Positions 46,401-55,525 of a stretch of 64,000 nucleotides of DNA are shown here, one piece after another (positions within the stretch are counted from its first letter, which is position 1; each line of letters starts with the position of its first letter). The stretch comes from Corynebacterium suedekumii (lineage in GTDB: Bacteria > Actinomycetota > Actinomycetes > Mycobacteriales > Mycobacteriaceae). Below the pieces are notes generated by a model. It searched no databases. It was not told the origin of the DNA and was given only the letters and a program-made list of their open reading frames with translations. A program made the translations under genes and the position numbers. The stretch is taken from the NCBI RefSeq assembly GCF_030252185.1, contig NZ_CP126970.1, positions 744,001 through 808,000 on the forward strand. The letters run 5' to 3'.

Positions 46401-46798
46401 CCGCCCCACGCGCCCTGCCGGTCATCCTCCCGCTGGCCGGTTCGAGCAGCCCCGAACTCGTCGACGACGACCCCACCACCGGCTGGCGCAGCGACACCGT
46501 CCCCGCCGGCGTGAGCCTCACCCTGGAATCCCCGGCAGACCTGCAGCACCTCGTCGTGGAGACCGACTCCCCGGGCGCCACATTCCACGTCTACGAGCTT
46601 CCCGCCGGCACCGACCCGGCCACCGTCGACACCGCGTCCCTGCCGGAGCTGGCCGCCGGCACCTTCATCCCGGGCACCAACAGCATCGAGCTTGTCGACG
46701 CCGCCGACGTCCCCGGCGTCCTCCTCTGGGTCACCGGTGGACCCGCGACCGGTGACCCCGTCACCGTCGACGACGCACAGGTCATCGGCTTCGACTGA
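43496..46798 (+). CDS. murJ: Lipid II flippase MurJ with C-terminal pseudokinase and extracellular domain
   Basis: 1100 residues. Residues about 80-610 are the MviN/MurJ transporter with fourteen helices (VRAGGSMAVATLISRITGFLRN; LPNLITEIVLGAVLTSLVVPV). A cytoplasmic kinase-like domain (about 665-900) lacks the HRD and DFG residues (VLAYRSGCLVVADWVPG), i.e. a pseudokinase as in mycobacterial MviN, where it recruits an FHA protein. One more membrane helix (AVIAVLAITAVVLVAVLTTYV) leads to a galactose-binding-like outer domain. The start is uncertain: TTG 43496 or GTG 43523; neither has a strong ribosome site. Confidence 0.92.
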   Translation: MDTPENGDAVTPTDNAPAAGHRSRFVEPSPPAPVPEARTTGAVTPAADQDRSTLTTAPGMDVPAVADNAVVETQVASDADVVRAGGSMAVATLISRITGFLRNLLIGAALGSAIASAFNTANTLPNLITEIVLGAVLTSLVVPVLVRAEKEDPDRGAAFFRRLFTLSATLLIVVTLLATFAAPFLTRLALDEDGQVNVIQSTSFAFLLLPQIFFYGIFSLFMAVLNTKGIFKPGAWAPVANNVVSITVLVLYWTIPGSLNPAAPSGLSDPHVLLLGLGTTLGVVVQALIMLPYLKKAGVDLRPLWGLDDRLKQFGGMALAIVVYVAVSQAGYLVTTRIASISDAAAPNIYQQAWLLLQVPYGIIGVTLLTAIMPRLSRNAADGDDAAVVGDLNLASKLTFIALIPVVVFFTAFGPQIGNALFAYGKFDTESATLLGLTLSFSAFTLIPYALVLLHLRVFYAREEAWTPTFIIAGITATKILLSMLAPLVATSPSRVVILLGAANGFGFVAGAVIGALLLRRKLGHLGTRSLLRTTLWAAAASLIGIAVALVTDFLLLLLAGGILEPLGSVGFLLRIGVDGVIFLIATGIALSFSGLPEVQNLGRALARIPGLSRFVRPDTSLAIEVEAPSATERSAQLLAMDAFNSSPVPPPMSAGVVRGPRLVPGAPVSDGRFRLLADHGSVPGARFWQAKELATGRTVALTFVDTTGNAPLAPASPAAAAGVAAEVSRRTRKLTEIDGVAADIEVLAYRSGCLVVADWVPGSALKAVAEADDRLDPQAVALALAPLADAAAEAHARNTPLGLDNRARIRISTAGSAVLAFPAVLADSSRDRDRAAIASALTLLASSSTGLDELVETARDEDTDMSTLATRLRAFGGVEEESVPPTEADAESTGEILVVTEDSAPKPSERPGFGSKSYSGKMTAVIAVLAITAVVLVAVLTTYVASLFSTSDDGPVNPESIQGSRTETAPRALPVILPLAGSSSPELVDDDPTTGWRSDTVPAGVSLTLESPADLQHLVVETDSPGATFHVYELPAGTDPATVDTASLPELAAGTFIPGTNSIELVDAADVPGVLLWVTGGPATGDPVTVDDAQVIGFD

Positions 46799-46803
46799 CC
46801 CTC

Positions 46804-46828
46804 ATGCGCCCACTGTGGTGGGCGTCAT
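46804..46828. terminator. Short hairpin after murJ
   Basis: CGCCCAC (46807-46813) pairs with GTGGGCG (46818-46824) across a 4-nt loop, flanked by ATG/CAT. There is no T-run, so termination is uncertain. Confidence 0.4.
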
Positions 46829-46907
46829 ATCCCCTCGGGTGGCGGGGACCCCGGGCGTGGGTTGAAATTGGGTCGAGGTGCGGACGCACCATTTCCGGGG
46901 GGAAATA

Positions 46908-47465
46908 ATGACACAACCAGACGGCGAACTGGTCGACGCCTATGTCGCAGGTGACATGCGGGCATTCAGCGAGATCGTGGAGCGTCACCGGACACGACTG
47001 CTGTGGGTCGCCCGGAAATATGGTCACAATGAGGATGATGCCCAGGACATCGTCCAGGAGGCCCTGCTCCGCGCCAGCCGCAAGCTCCACACCTACCGGC
47101 ACGAGTCGAGCCTGAGCACCTGGCTGCACCGCCTGGTGATGAACACCGGCTGGGACTTCCGCAACCACCGCCGCCAGGTGGAGACGACCACCCTCGACGA
47201 GGAGGCGGTGCCGCATGAGATCAACCTCCGGCTGTCCATCGACCCGATCCGTCAGCGCGAGGTGATCCTCCAGCTGCGGGAGGCCCTCGACCGGCTGCGC
47301 CCGGACCAGCGCACCGCGCTGTGGCTCATCGACGTCGTGGGATATTCCGTCGCCCACGTCGCCGAGCAGGAGGGCGTGCCACCGGGCACGATCAAGTCCC
47401 GTCGGGCCCGGGCCCGGACCGCGCTGCGGGAGGACATGTGGGGCGCCGCCGCCCAGGCGGTGTGA
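46908..47465 (+). CDS. sigM: ECF RNA polymerase sigma factor SigM
   Basis: 185 residues with sigma-70 region 2 (DAQDIVQEALLRASRKL, STWLHRLVMNTGWDF) and region 4 (LRPDQRTALWLIDVVGYSVAHVAEQEGVPPGTIKSR). Position between murJ and trxB identifies it as SigM, which controls disulfide-stress genes including thioredoxins and chaperones in corynebacteria. ATG 46908 has GGGGGGA upstream. No anti-sigma gene follows: only 117 bp separate it from trxB, whereas mycobacteria have rsmA there. Confidence 0.9.
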   Translation: MTQPDGELVDAYVAGDMRAFSEIVERHRTRLLWVARKYGHNEDDAQDIVQEALLRASRKLHTYRHESSLSTWLHRLVMNTGWDFRNHRRQVETTTLDEEAVPHEINLRLSIDPIRQREVILQLREALDRLRPDQRTALWLIDVVGYSVAHVAEQEGVPPGTIKSRRARARTALREDMWGAAAQAV

Positions 47466-47478
47466 ACGCACGGGTGAC

Positions 47479-47505
47479 GGAATGTTCCCGGGGCGGGCAG
47501 GGTTG
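47479..47505 (+). promoter_or_regulatory. Candidate SigM-type promoter for trxB
   Basis: GGAAT (47479-47483), 17 nt, GGTTG (47501-47505), similar to the ECF pattern GGAAT-N16-19-CGTT. One mismatch in the -10; unproven. Confidence 0.35.
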
Positions 47506-47582
47506 CAGTGGGAGGAGCCGGGCGGTGAGCCGTTAGACTTGCCCCCGGACGAAGAATGACATCAACCCAGGAGAACCCCACC

Positions 47583-48518
47583 ATGACGGCACCTGCCACC
47601 ATCCACGACGTGGCCATCATCGGATCCGGCCCCGCCGGTTACACCGCCGCCCTCTACGCGGCGCGTGCGGAGCTCAAGCCCATCGTCTTCGAGGGGTACG
47701 AGTACGGCGGCTCCCTGATGACCACCACCGAGGTGGAGAACTTCCCGGGTTTCCAGAAGGGCATCATGGGCCCGGAGCTCATGGAGGAGATGCGTGCCCA
47801 GGCCGAGCGTTTCGGCGCTGACCTGCGCATGGAACTGGTGGACAGCGTGGAGCTGGCCGGCGACGTCAAGCGCATCCATGTCGGCGACGAGGTCCACGAG
47901 GCCCGCACCGTCATCCTGGCCACCGGTGCCGCCCCCCGCCTGCTCGGTGTCGAGGGCGAGGACACCCTCATGGGCCGCGGCGTGTCCACCTGCGCGACCT
48001 GCGACGGTTTCTTCTTCAAGGGCAGGGAGATCGCCGTCATCGGCGGCGGTGACTCCGCCATGGAGGAGGCCACCTTCCTCACCAAGTTCGCCGACAAGGT
48101 GACCATCGTCCACCGCCGTGAGGAGTTCCGCGCCTCCGCCATCATGCTCGAGCGCGCGAAGGACAACGACAAGATCGAGTTCGCCCTCAACAAGGTCGTC
48201 GACCACGTCATCGACGACGGCGGCAAGGTCGGTGGCATCATGCTGCGCGACACCGTCACCGGCGAGGTCTCCGAGCTGCCGGTCGCCGCCATGTTCGTCG
48301 CCATTGGCCACGATCCGCGCTCCGCGTTCCTCGAGGGCCAGGTGGCGCTCAAGGAGGGCGGCTACGTGGAGGTCGCCGAGCCGTCCACCGCCACCAGCGT
48401 CCGCGGCGTGTTCGCCTGCGGTGACCTGGTCGACGACCATTACCAGCAGGCCATCACCGCGGCCGGTTCCGGTTGCCGCGCCGCCATCGACGCCGAACAC
48501 TTCCTCGCCGCCCTCTAG
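47583..48518 (+). CDS. trxB: Thioredoxin reductase
   Basis: 311 residues; FAD/NADPH enzyme reducing thioredoxin. FAD loop [10 protein letters not shown], redox-active CATC ([10 protein letters not shown]), NADPH loop [10 protein letters not shown] and the C-terminal FAD motif [26 protein letters not shown] 47583 with CCAGGAGA upstream; ATG 47556 is an unsupported in-frame extension. Followed by trxA after 16 bp. Confidence 0.97.
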   Translation: MTAPATIHDVAIIGSGPAGYTAALYAARAELKPIVFEGYEYGGSLMTTTEVENFPGFQKGIMGPELMEEMRAQAERFGADLRMELVDSVELAGDVKRIHVGDEVHEARTVILATGAAPRLLGVEGEDTLMGRGVSTCATCDGFFFKGREIAVIGGGDSAMEEATFLTKFADKVTIVHRREEFRASAIMLERAKDNDKIEFALNKVVDHVIDDGGKVGGIMLRDTVTGEVSELPVAAMFVAIGHDPRSAFLEGQVALKEGGYVEVAEPSTATSVRGVFACGDLVDDHYQQAITAAGSGCRAAIDAEHFLAAL

Positions 48519-48534
48519 AGAAAGGCACACCGCC

Positions 48535-48864
48535 ATGAGCACGAACAACGTCGTCGACGTCACCCAGGACACCTTCAAGTCCGTCGTCATCGAGTCCGAC
48601 AAGCCCGTCATCGTCGACTTCTGGGCCGAATGGTGCGGTCCCTGCAAGAAGCTCAGCCCCATCATCGAGGACATCGCCGCGGAGATGGGTGACCAGGTCA
48701 CCGTGGCCAAGGTCGACGTCGACTCCGAGCGCACCCTGGGTGCGATGTTCCAGATCATGTCCATTCCTTCTGTGCTCATCTTCAAGGACGGGGAGAAGGT
48801 CGACGAGTTCGTCGGGCTGCGTCCGAAGAAGGAGATCGTGGCAAAGCTGGAGTCACATCTGTAA
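48535..48864 (+). CDS. trxA: Thioredoxin
   Basis: 109 residues; active site WAEWCGPCKKL, cis-Pro loop IMSIPSVLIFKDGE. GAGAAAGG precedes ATG 48535. Reduced by the adjacent TrxB; together they supply protein disulfide reduction and lie downstream of sigM. Confidence 0.97.
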   Translation: MSTNNVVDVTQDTFKSVVIESDKPVIVDFWAEWCGPCKKLSPIIEDIAAEMGDQVTVAKVDVDSERTLGAMFQIMSIPSVLIFKDGEKVDEFVGLRPKKEIVAKLESHL

Positions 48865-48960
48865 CTGGTAGCCTGAACAGACGACAAACGAGCAGCACCG
48901 GCCGACTCCTGACGGCTGGGATAAGATCTGTGGCATCTGACCCAGGGAAGGAGTGTCGTA

Positions 48961-50142
48961 GTGAAGACATTTCATGTCGGCGACCGCAGCCCCCGAGTGG
49001 CAGAGGCTCGCTCCACCCTGGCCAGGCTCGGCCTTCTGCCCGATTTCCAGGACGATCTCACGGACTGGAACTCCCAGAAGTACTCGGAGGATGACAAGCT
49101 CTTCGACGAGCACCTGGCTGAGGTTCTCAAGGCCTTCCAGCAGTCCCGGGGCATCGTCCCCAGCGGCGACATCGACGAGCTGACCCTGCGGGAGCTGCGC
49201 CTGGCCTCCTACAAACTCGGCGCCCGCGTGCTGGCCTTCCAGCCGGGCAATGAGTTCGTCGGTGATGACGTCTCCCAGCTGCAGCAGCAGCTGCAGGAGC
49301 TCGGCTTCTACGCCCACCGCATCGACGGCCACTTCGGTGAGGCCACGCACGCCGCCCTGGTGGAGTTCCAGCTCAACTCGGGCCTGCAAGATGACGGAAT
49401 GTGCGGTCCGGACACGATCCGCGCCCTCAACCTCCTGGGCCGCCGTATCACCGGCGGCAACCCCCAGGCGATCCGGGAGCGGGAGCACGTCCGCAGTGCC
49501 GGTCCCCGTTTGGCGGGCAAGCGCGTGGTCATCGACCCGGCGCTCGGTGGCGCCGACAAGGGCCGCACCGTCACCGGCATGCACGGTGCCATCTCCGAGG
49601 AGGAGATCCTGTGGGATCTGGCCTCCCGGATCGAGGGTCGCATGATCGCCGCCGGCATGGAGACCATCATCTCCCGGCCCCGGATGGATTCGCCGTCCCC
49701 GAAGGCGCGGGCGGAGATCGCCAACGCCTTCGGCGCGGATCTCATGATCTGCCTGCAGTGCGACAGCTACCAGAACGAGCTGGCGGAGGGTGTGGCCACC
49801 TTCTACTTCGGCTCCGAGTTCGGGGCGAGCTCCCTGACCGGGGAGACGCTGTCCGGGTACGTGCAGCGCGAGATCGTCGCCCGCACGGAGTTCCTCAACT
49901 GCGGTAACCATGCCCGCACGTGGGAGCTGCTGCGTCTGACGCAGATGCCCACCATCGAGGTCGTCGCCGGCTATCTCACCAACCCCGGGGACGTGGAGAA
50001 GCTCACCGACCCGTCGGTGCGTGACGCCATCGCCGAGGCCATGGTCGTGGCGGTCAAGCGCCTGTACCTGCTCGACGAGGACGATCAGCCGACCGGCACC
50101 TTCAAGTTCGCGGAGCTGCTCAAGGCCGAGAACGGCCTGTAG
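48961..50142 (+). CDS. cwlM: CwlM-like peptidoglycan-binding pseudo-amidase
   Basis: 393 residues. Two peptidoglycan-binding modules (about 8-80 and 95-160; LQQQLQELGFYAHRIDGHFGEATHAAL) precede an Amidase_3 fold (185-375). Zinc ligands are lost: the usual IDPGHGG is IDPALGG (Leu195), the SIHAN histidine is Gln266 (LQCDS), and the catalytic Glu before GFLSN is Val (EVVAGYLTN). Only the middle Glu (213-215) remains. It is thus non-catalytic, consistent with mycobacterial CwlM, a cytoplasmic activator of MurA. No signal peptide. GTG start with AAGGAG. Confidence 0.92.
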   Translation: MKTFHVGDRSPRVAEARSTLARLGLLPDFQDDLTDWNSQKYSEDDKLFDEHLAEVLKAFQQSRGIVPSGDIDELTLRELRLASYKLGARVLAFQPGNEFVGDDVSQLQQQLQELGFYAHRIDGHFGEATHAALVEFQLNSGLQDDGMCGPDTIRALNLLGRRITGGNPQAIREREHVRSAGPRLAGKRVVIDPALGGADKGRTVTGMHGAISEEEILWDLASRIEGRMIAAGMETIISRPRMDSPSPKARAEIANAFGADLMICLQCDSYQNELAEGVATFYFGSEFGASSLTGETLSGYVQREIVARTEFLNCGNHARTWELLRLTQMPTIEVVAGYLTNPGDVEKLTDPSVRDAIAEAMVVAVKRLYLLDEDDQPTGTFKFAELLKAENGL

Positions 50143-50805
50143 TCAGCACACGCTCGCCCGGGTGAGCAGTTCCTCCACGTCGGCCGCGCTGAGCAGGTCG
50201 TGCTGCGGGGGCAGGTCGAGTCGCAGGCGGGGCAGGACCGGATGGTCGGCGACGACGCGGAATCCGGCGGCCTCCAGCACGGGGACGGACATGAGGCCGA
50301 TCTCCGGGGCGGAACGCAGCAGGTCGCCGACGGGGCCGCACAGGAGGCTGTCCACGTCGGTGCGGGCGAAGAAGTCACTGCGCCAGCCGAACGCCTCCAC
50401 GGCGGAGGCGTCCTTGTCGGTCAGTTCCATGATCGCGGCGTCGAGAAGCACGCTCTCCAGGCCGATGCCGGCGAAGCCGGGATCGATGTAGAGGGAGGTG
50501 AGGAGCTCGGCGTCGTCGGAGACGGGGGCGGTGGGCAGCTGATTGGCACCGGGGGCGTCGGTACGCGAGCAGTAGAGGATCGTCGCGATGGTGTGGCGGG
50601 TTTCGGTGCGGACCAGGGAGAAACCGCAGCAGCCGTAGTCCATGAGGATCCGGGCGAGCCAGGCCTCCTTCTCGAAGGCAGGATCGCCGGTGCTGAGCAC
50701 GGTGGTGGCGGTGTCCGCGTCGAGTTCCCAGAAGATGCTGCGCGCGGCCTGGGCGTGGATCTGCCCGAGGGTGTCCTGGCTCAGGGGGACGAGTGACGTG
50801 TACAC
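50143..50805 (-). CDS. GNAT-family N-acetyltransferase-like protein
   Basis: 220 residues. The acetyl-CoA loop is seen as AGIGLESVLLDAAI within LYIDPGFAGIGLES, and a second half (MSVPVLEAAGFRVVADHPVLPRLRLDL) resembles the GNAT C-terminal arm. It is a conserved neighbour of parB and cwlM in corynebacteria, function unknown. GTG 50805 is 14 bp after the parB stop, so it ends the rsmG-parA-parB transcript. Confidence 0.7.
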   Translation of the reverse strand: MYTSLVPLSQDTLGQIHAQAARSIFWELDADTATTVLSTGDPAFEKEAWLARILMDYGCCGFSLVRTETRHTIATILYCSRTDAPGANQLPTAPVSDDAELLTSLYIDPGFAGIGLESVLLDAAIMELTDKDASAVEAFGWRSDFFARTDVDSLLCGPVGDLLRSAPEIGLMSVPVLEAAGFRVVADHPVLPRLRLDLPPQHDLLSAADVEELLTRASVC

Positions 50806-50819
50806 CGCCGGCCCCGTCC

Positions 50820-51974
50820 CTAGTCCCGACCCTCGATGAGGCCGAGGATGCGCTGGAAGTCCTCCTCGTCCCCGAATTCGACGACCATGCGGCCCTTGCG
50901 ACGGCCCATGGTGACGGTGACGCGGGTGTCCCACTCATCGGCCAGGCGGTCGGCCGCGCGGGTGAACACCTCGGCCTGCGGGGCCGGGGCGGTGGGTTTC
51001 TTCGCCTCGGGCAGGCCGGAGCGGTTGAGCAGGGTGACAGCCTCCTCGGTGGCACGCACGCTCATCCCCTCGGCGACGACGCGGTCGGCGAGCTGCTCCT
51101 GCGCGGCCGCGGTGTCCTCACCGAGTTTCACGCCGGCGAGTGCCCGGGCGTGTCCGGCGGTGAGCACGTTCGCCGCCACCCGACGCTGCACCGGGACGGG
51201 CAGTGCGAGCAGGCGCAGCGCGTTGGTGATCACCGGGCGCGAACGGCCGATCCGGTCGGCAAGCTCGCCCTGGGTGACACCGAACTCCTCGAGCAGCTGC
51301 TGGTAGGCGCTGGCCTCTTCCAGCGGGTTGAGCTGGACGCGGTGGATGTTCTCCAGGAGGGCGTCGCGCAGCATGGCGCCGTCCTCCGTCTCCCGGACGA
51401 TCGCCGGGATGGACTCCAGTCCCGCCTTCGCGGACGCCCGCCAGCGGCGCTCACCCATGATGAGCTCGAAGCCGGTGCCGGTGGGGGACCGGCGCACCAC
51501 GATCGGCTGCATGAGCCCGAACTCACGGATGGAGTGGACCAGCTCCTCGAGCGGTTCCTCGTCGAAGGTGGTGCGTGGCTGCTGCGGGTTGGGGACGATG
51601 TCACCGAGGGGAATCTCGCGGTAGGTGGCCCCGAACTCGACCGCCGCAGGCGTATCGACGCCGCCGTGGTCCGCCCCTTTCTCCGGCCCCTTCTCCGCCG
51701 CCTGCCTCTGCTTCTTCTTCGGCTTGCTCTTGCCCGGCTCCTTCGCGGATTCCTTCACCGTCTCCGGTGTCGGACCGGTGCCCGGCAGGCCCGGCTTCGG
51801 GGCACCGGGGACGCGCTCGGCGGCGGTGTCCCGGGCACCCTTGGCACCCTTGGTGCCGCCGAGGATGACGTCGGCCGCGCCGTCACCGAGACGGGGTGAG
51901 CCGTTGGAGGGACCGGAGGGGATGAGGGCGGCGAGACCCCGGCCGAGGCCACCCTTGCGAGTTTCCTGGTTCAT
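50820..51974 (-). CDS. parB: Chromosome-partitioning protein ParB
   Basis: 384 residues. The CTP-binding domain has [11 protein letters not shown] and [12 protein letters not shown]; the HTH for parS follows ([26 protein letters not shown]), and a C-terminal dimerisation domain ([14 protein letters not shown]). A long Lys/Pro/Gly-rich N-terminal linker (about 20-105) is longer than in many homologues. It should load on the five parS sites at 27-37 kb and spread as a CTP clamp. Start overlaps the parA stop (ATGA). Confidence 0.97.
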   Translation of the reverse strand: MNQETRKGGLGRGLAALIPSGPSNGSPRLGDGAADVILGGTKGAKGARDTAAERVPGAPKPGLPGTGPTPETVKESAKEPGKSKPKKKQRQAAEKGPEKGADHGGVDTPAAVEFGATYREIPLGDIVPNPQQPRTTFDEEPLEELVHSIREFGLMQPIVVRRSPTGTGFELIMGERRWRASAKAGLESIPAIVRETEDGAMLRDALLENIHRVQLNPLEEASAYQQLLEEFGVTQGELADRIGRSRPVITNALRLLALPVPVQRRVAANVLTAGHARALAGVKLGEDTAAAQEQLADRVVAEGMSVRATEEAVTLLNRSGLPEAKKPTAPAPQAEVFTRAADRLADEWDTRVTVTMGRRKGRMVVEFGDEEDFQRILGLIEGRD

Positions 51975-52936
51975 TGCTCCTCCGTCTCTTCCTGTGGTTC
52001 TTCTGCCTCCGCCGTCGCTTCCGCGATGAGTCGGGCGGCGGTGGTGGGGCTGACGCCGATGGGGCCGGTGGACTCGACCGGCTGGTAGTCACCGCGGCTG
52101 GCGAACTCGCGCGCGGCGTCGAGGTAGGCCAGCGCGCCGCGGGAGGAGGGGTCGTACTCGATGACCGTCTGGCCGTAGCCGGGCGCCTCGGAGACCTTGA
52201 CCGACCGGGGGATGACGTTGGTGAGCACCACGTCGCCGAAGTGGTCCTTGACCTCGGTGGCCACCTGCTCGGAGAGCTTCGTGCGGGCGTCGTACATGGT
52301 CAGCAGGATCGCCGAGATGTGCAGATTGGTGTTGAGGTGCTGCCGGATCATCGAGATGTTGTTGAGCAGCTGGCCCACGCCCTCGAGTGCGTAGTACTCG
52401 CACTGGATGGGGATGAGCACCTCGTCGACGGCGGTCATGGCGTTGATGGTGAGCAGGCCGAGGGAGGGCGGGCAGTCAATGATGACGTAGTCGAATCCGT
52501 GGGTCTCGATGAACTTCCCCCGGAGTGCATCATGGAGCCGGTACTCGCGGCGGACCAGGCTGACCAGTTCGATCTCCGCACCGGCGAGATCGATGGTGGC
52601 GGGGACGCAGTAGAGGTTCTCGTTGAACGGCGACTGCTGCAGCGCCTCATCGGCGGTCGCCTCACCGATGAGCATCTCGTAGCTCGAGGTCGTTCCGGCC
52701 CGGTGTTCCGCGCCGAGTGCGGTGGAGGCGTTACCCTGCGGGTCGAGGTCGATGACCAGGACCTTCTGGCCGTGCATGGCCAGTCCGGCGGCGAGGTTGA
52801 CGGAGCTGGTGGTCTTGCCCACCCCGCCCTTCTGGTTGGCCACGGTGATCAGCCGGGGCTGGTCCGGCCGGGGCAGCTTCCGCACGTTCAACGTCATCCC
52901 GGGTGTCCTCACCTGTGCGTCCTGCTGGTCATCCAT
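51971..52936 (-). CDS. parA: Chromosome-partitioning ATPase ParA
   Basis: 321 residues. Deviant Walker [13 protein letters not shown], Walker A' [16 protein letters not shown], Walker [12 protein letters not shown]. It binds DNA non-specifically as ATP dimer and moves ParB-parS complexes, in actinobacteria with polar DivIVA. ATG 52936 (MDDQQDAQ) is preferred; GTG 52966 and the internal MTLNVRKLP start are alternatives. Acidic, Glu-rich C-terminus. Confidence 0.95.
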   Translation of the reverse strand: MDDQQDAQVRTPGMTLNVRKLPRPDQPRLITVANQKGGVGKTTSSVNLAAGLAMHGQKVLVIDLDPQGNASTALGAEHRAGTTSSYEMLIGEATADEALQQSPFNENLYCVPATIDLAGAEIELVSLVRREYRLHDALRGKFIETHGFDYVIIDCPPSLGLLTINAMTAVDEVLIPIQCEYYALEGVGQLLNNISMIRQHLNTNLHISAILLTMYDARTKLSEQVATEVKDHFGDVVLTNVIPRSVKVSEAPGYGQTVIEYDPSSRGALAYLDAAREFASRGDYQPVESTGPIGVSPTTAARLIAEATAEAEEPQEETEEQ

Positions 52937-53000
52937 CGACGTGACCTGACCTCTTCCTGGCTTCACTCCACATAGCTCTTCCTACCTTAGTGCGTCCCAC

Positions 53001-53639
53001 TCACCGCACCCGCGAGATACGGATGAGTGTGGTGGGTTCGCTGAGCAGATCGGCTCCGACGGTGAGGATCTCAGCCTTCCCGCCGCCGGCGCGGGTGATG
53101 TCGCGGGCGTCACGCTGCAGTTCCTCGGTGACCGAGGAACCCTTCATGGCGATCATGTGTCCGCCGACCTTCACCAGGGGCAGCGACCAGCCGGCGAGCT
53201 TGCCCAGCGGGGCGACGGCGCGGGAGGTGACCACGTCCACGGTGCCCACCTGTCGGCGCACCGCCTTCTCCTCGGCCCGGCCCCGGATGACGGTGACGTT
53301 GGCCAGGCCGAGCTGCTCGACGACCTCGCTGAGGTAGACCGAGCGCTTGAGCAGCGGCTCGATGAGGGTGATGTCGAGGTCGGGGCGGGCCAGGGCGAGC
53401 GGGATGCCGGGCAGCCCCGCGCCGGAGCCGATGTCGACGACCACGGCGCCGTGGTCCATGGCCTCACCGATGACGGCGCAGTTGAGGATGTGGCGTTCCC
53501 ACAGTCGTGGTACTTCTCGGGGGCCGATGAATCCGCGGGTGGATCCGTCGGTGGCCAGGGAGCGATGGTAGGCCTCGGCCAGGGGGAGTCGGTCGCCGAA
53601 GACGTCGGCGGCTTCCGGTGGCGCGGGGATCTCACTCAT
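53001..53639 (-). CDS. rsmG: 16S rRNA (guanine-527-N7)-methyltransferase
   Basis: 212 residues. SAM-binding loop [17 protein letters not shown], then [19 protein letters not shown] and [12 protein letters not shown]. Loss gives low-level streptomycin resistance. Start ATG 53639 or ATG 53645 two codons upstream. The jag/R3H gene found between rsmG and yidC in mycobacteria is absent (88 bp only). Confidence 0.95.
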   Translation of the reverse strand: MSEIPAPPEAADVFGDRLPLAEAYHRSLATDGSTRGFIGPREVPRLWERHILNCAVIGEAMDHGAVVVDIGSGAGLPGIPLALARPDLDITLIEPLLKRSVYLSEVVEQLGLANVTVIRGRAEEKAVRRQVGTVDVVTSRAVAPLGKLAGWSLPLVKVGGHMIAMKGSSVTEELQRDARDITRAGGGKAEILTVGADLLSEPTTLIRISRVR

Positions 53640-53727
53640 GCCCATGAGAGTACCCGGCCCCGGAATCGGGACAGCCACCGCTTCTCCCGCGGCGGGCGGG
53701 ATAACGGTGGCTGCGGTGCCTCGTGGT

Positions 53728-54696
53728 CTACTTCTTCTTTTTCTTGTTCTTCTTCTGCACCCGGCGGGCGCCCGGGGCGGGGGCGGTGGAGCGCTTGAGG
53801 GCGCGGCGGGCCTCCTCCTCGGCCTCTTCCTCGGCGTCCATCTTGGCGAAGACGATGCGCTGCTGGAAGAAGGTCCAGATGTTGTTGGAGACCATGTAGA
53901 ACAGCAGGCCGATGTGCCAGAGGACACCGGTGAACAGGATGGTCAGCGGCATGAACCACAGCATCATCTTGTTCATCATGGCCATCTGGGTCTGCATCAT
54001 CTCGGCGTTGTCGCCGGAGGGGGCGGCCTGCTTGCCGGAGGCCAGGCGGGCCTTCTGCCGGTCGATGGACATCCGGGCGTTGAAGTGGGTGGCCACGGCG
54101 ATGATGAGGACCAGCGGGATGGCCACGAACATGATGTCGGTGCGGGTGAAGTCCACCTTGGGGAACGCGGCGTACATGTCGGCCGGCATGGAGATGTAGG
54201 CCGACAGCGGGACGCCGAAGAGGGTGGCGTCGAGGAAGGACTGCACGTCGTCGACGGAGAAGATGTAGTTCGGGGTGTTGTAGTTCTGCTCGATGGACAG
54301 CCCCAGCTGGCCGACGCCTTCACCGGTGCGGTTGAAGGAGCGCAGGACGTGGAACAGGCCGATGAAGACGGGCAGCTGGATGAGGACGGGCAGGCAGCCG
54401 AGGACCGGGTTGACGCCGACCTCCTTCTGGAGCTTGCGCGTCTCCTCCATCATCTTCTGCTGGTCGTTCTTGTACTTCGACCGGATCTCCGCCATCTTCG
54501 GCTGCATTTCCTGCATCTTGCGGCCGGAACGCAGCTGGTTGATGGTGGGTTTGACCATGATCGCCTTGACCGTGAAGGTCAGGAAGATGATCGACAGCAC
54601 CCAGGTGACGCCGGAATCCGGGTCGAGCACAAAGCTGAAGACCTTGTGCCAGAACCACAGGACGGCCGAGATCGGCCAGTAAATGAAGTTGAGCAC
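53728..54696 (-). CDS. yidC: Membrane protein insertase YidC
   Basis: 322 residues, five membrane helices of the YidC/Oxa1 core: [42 protein letters not shown], and [22 protein letters not shown]. The hydrophilic-groove arginine lies in [17 protein letters not shown] coiled C1 loop and a very basic C-terminal tail ([12 protein letters not shown]) assist ribosome contact. GTG start 6 bp after yidD. Confidence 0.96.
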   Translation of the reverse strand: MLNFIYWPISAVLWFWHKVFSFVLDPDSGVTWVLSIIFLTFTVKAIMVKPTINQLRSGRKMQEMQPKMAEIRSKYKNDQQKMMEETRKLQKEVGVNPVLGCLPVLIQLPVFIGLFHVLRSFNRTGEGVGQLGLSIEQNYNTPNYIFSVDDVQSFLDATLFGVPLSAYISMPADMYAAFPKVDFTRTDIMFVAIPLVLIIAVATHFNARMSIDRQKARLASGKQAAPSGDNAEMMQTQMAMMNKMMLWFMPLTILFTGVLWHIGLLFYMVSNNIWTFFQQRIVFAKMDAEEEAEEEARRALKRSTAPAPGARRVQKKNKKKKK

Positions 54697-54702
54697 TGTG
54701 TG

Positions 54703-54993
54703 TCAGAACTCCTCGAGGTTGGTGGATGTCAGGTCGCGTCGGCGCTCGGGCCGCACGGGGTCGTACCCGCCCGGGTGCCACGGACCACACTTGCTCAGCC
54801 GCGCCATCGCCATGACTGTGCCGCGCAACGCCCCGTGTCGGGCGACCGACTCCAGGGCGTAGGCGCTGCACGTGGGTTCGAAACGGCAGGTCGACCCCAT
54901 CTTAAGGGGGGAGATGTAGTTTTGGTAGAAGCGCACCGCCGCCACGAGGGCTTTCGCCATCGGGCCCCGCGGGGCCGGCATCTCATCGCACAT
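54703..54993 (-). CDS. yidD: Membrane protein insertion efficiency factor YidD
   Basis: 96 residues. Family core [27 protein letters not shown] with the conserved cysteines, and [12 protein letters not shown]. Acts with YidC at the inner face of the membrane. ATG 54993 overlaps the end of rnpA by 11 bp. Confidence 0.95.
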   Translation of the reverse strand: MCDEMPAPRGPMAKALVAAVRFYQNYISPLKMGSTCRFEPTCSAYALESVARHGALRGTVMAMARLSKCGPWHPGGYDPVRPERRRDLTSTNLEEF

Positions 54994-55366
54994 CCGGAAT
55001 CCCGACCTTGCGCAGGGCCTTGCGGATGTCCCGCGTCAGCTCGCTTGTCGACGCCGTCCCTGCCGCAGGCAGGGCCCGGATCACCACGTCGCAGGTGCGG
55101 GGGATGGTGGGGGAGGGGGCGTCGATAAGCGCGGCGCAGACATGCCGAAGCCGCCGGGACGTGCGGTGACGGATCACCGCGTTCCCGACGGCCTTGGAGA
55201 CGATGAGCCCGACGCGCGGACCGCCGGTGACGGCGATATCGGCGTCGGGCGTGCCGGAGCGGTCCAGGAGATGGACCACGACGGTGCGGGATCCGGCGCG
55301 GCGTCCACGCTTGATCGTCCGAGAGAACTCGGCCGGTGAGGTGAACTTGTGCTGCTTCGGAAGCAC
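54983..55366 (-). CDS. rnpA: Ribonuclease P protein component
   Basis: 127 residues; binds the RNase P RNA and pre-tRNA 5' leader. The RNR motif region reads [19 protein letters not shown], and [18 protein letters not shown] is the N-terminal basic part. GTG 55366 with AAAGGAG upstream; 15 bp after rpmH. Confidence 0.95.
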   Translation of the reverse strand: MLPKQHKFTSPAEFSRTIKRGRRAGSRTVVVHLLDRSGTPDADIAVTGGPRVGLIVSKAVGNAVIRHRTSRRLRHVCAALIDAPSPTIPRTCDVVIRALPAAGTASTSELTRDIRKALRKVGIPDVR

Positions 55367-55381
55367 CGTCGGTGTGCTCCT

Positions 55382-55525
55382 TTACGCGGTCAGCTTTGCG
55401 CGACCCTTACGACGACGTGCCGAGACGATTGCGCGACCGGCGCGGGTGCGCATGCGAGTACGGAAGCCGTGCACGCGCGCGCGACGACGGTTGTTCGGCT
55501 GGAACGTCCGCTTGCCCTTTGCCAC
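55382..55525 (-). CDS. rpmH: 50S ribosomal protein L34
   Basis: 47 residues, starting [20 protein letters not shown] and ending in [11 protein letters not shown], the L34 pattern. GTG 55525 with GAGGAG upstream. First gene of rpmH-rnpA-yidD-yidC-rsmG-parAB. Confidence 0.97.
   Translation of the reverse strand: MAKGKRTFQPNNRRRARVHGFRTRMRTRAGRAIVSARRRKGRAKLTA

Noticed and set aside
46830..46907. SigH-type promoter upstream of sigM
   Set aside because: No GGAA/GTT pair at the right spacing could be found.
53640..53727. jag (R3H/KH) gene between rsmG and yidC
   Set aside because: The 88-bp gap cannot encode it; absence noted only.
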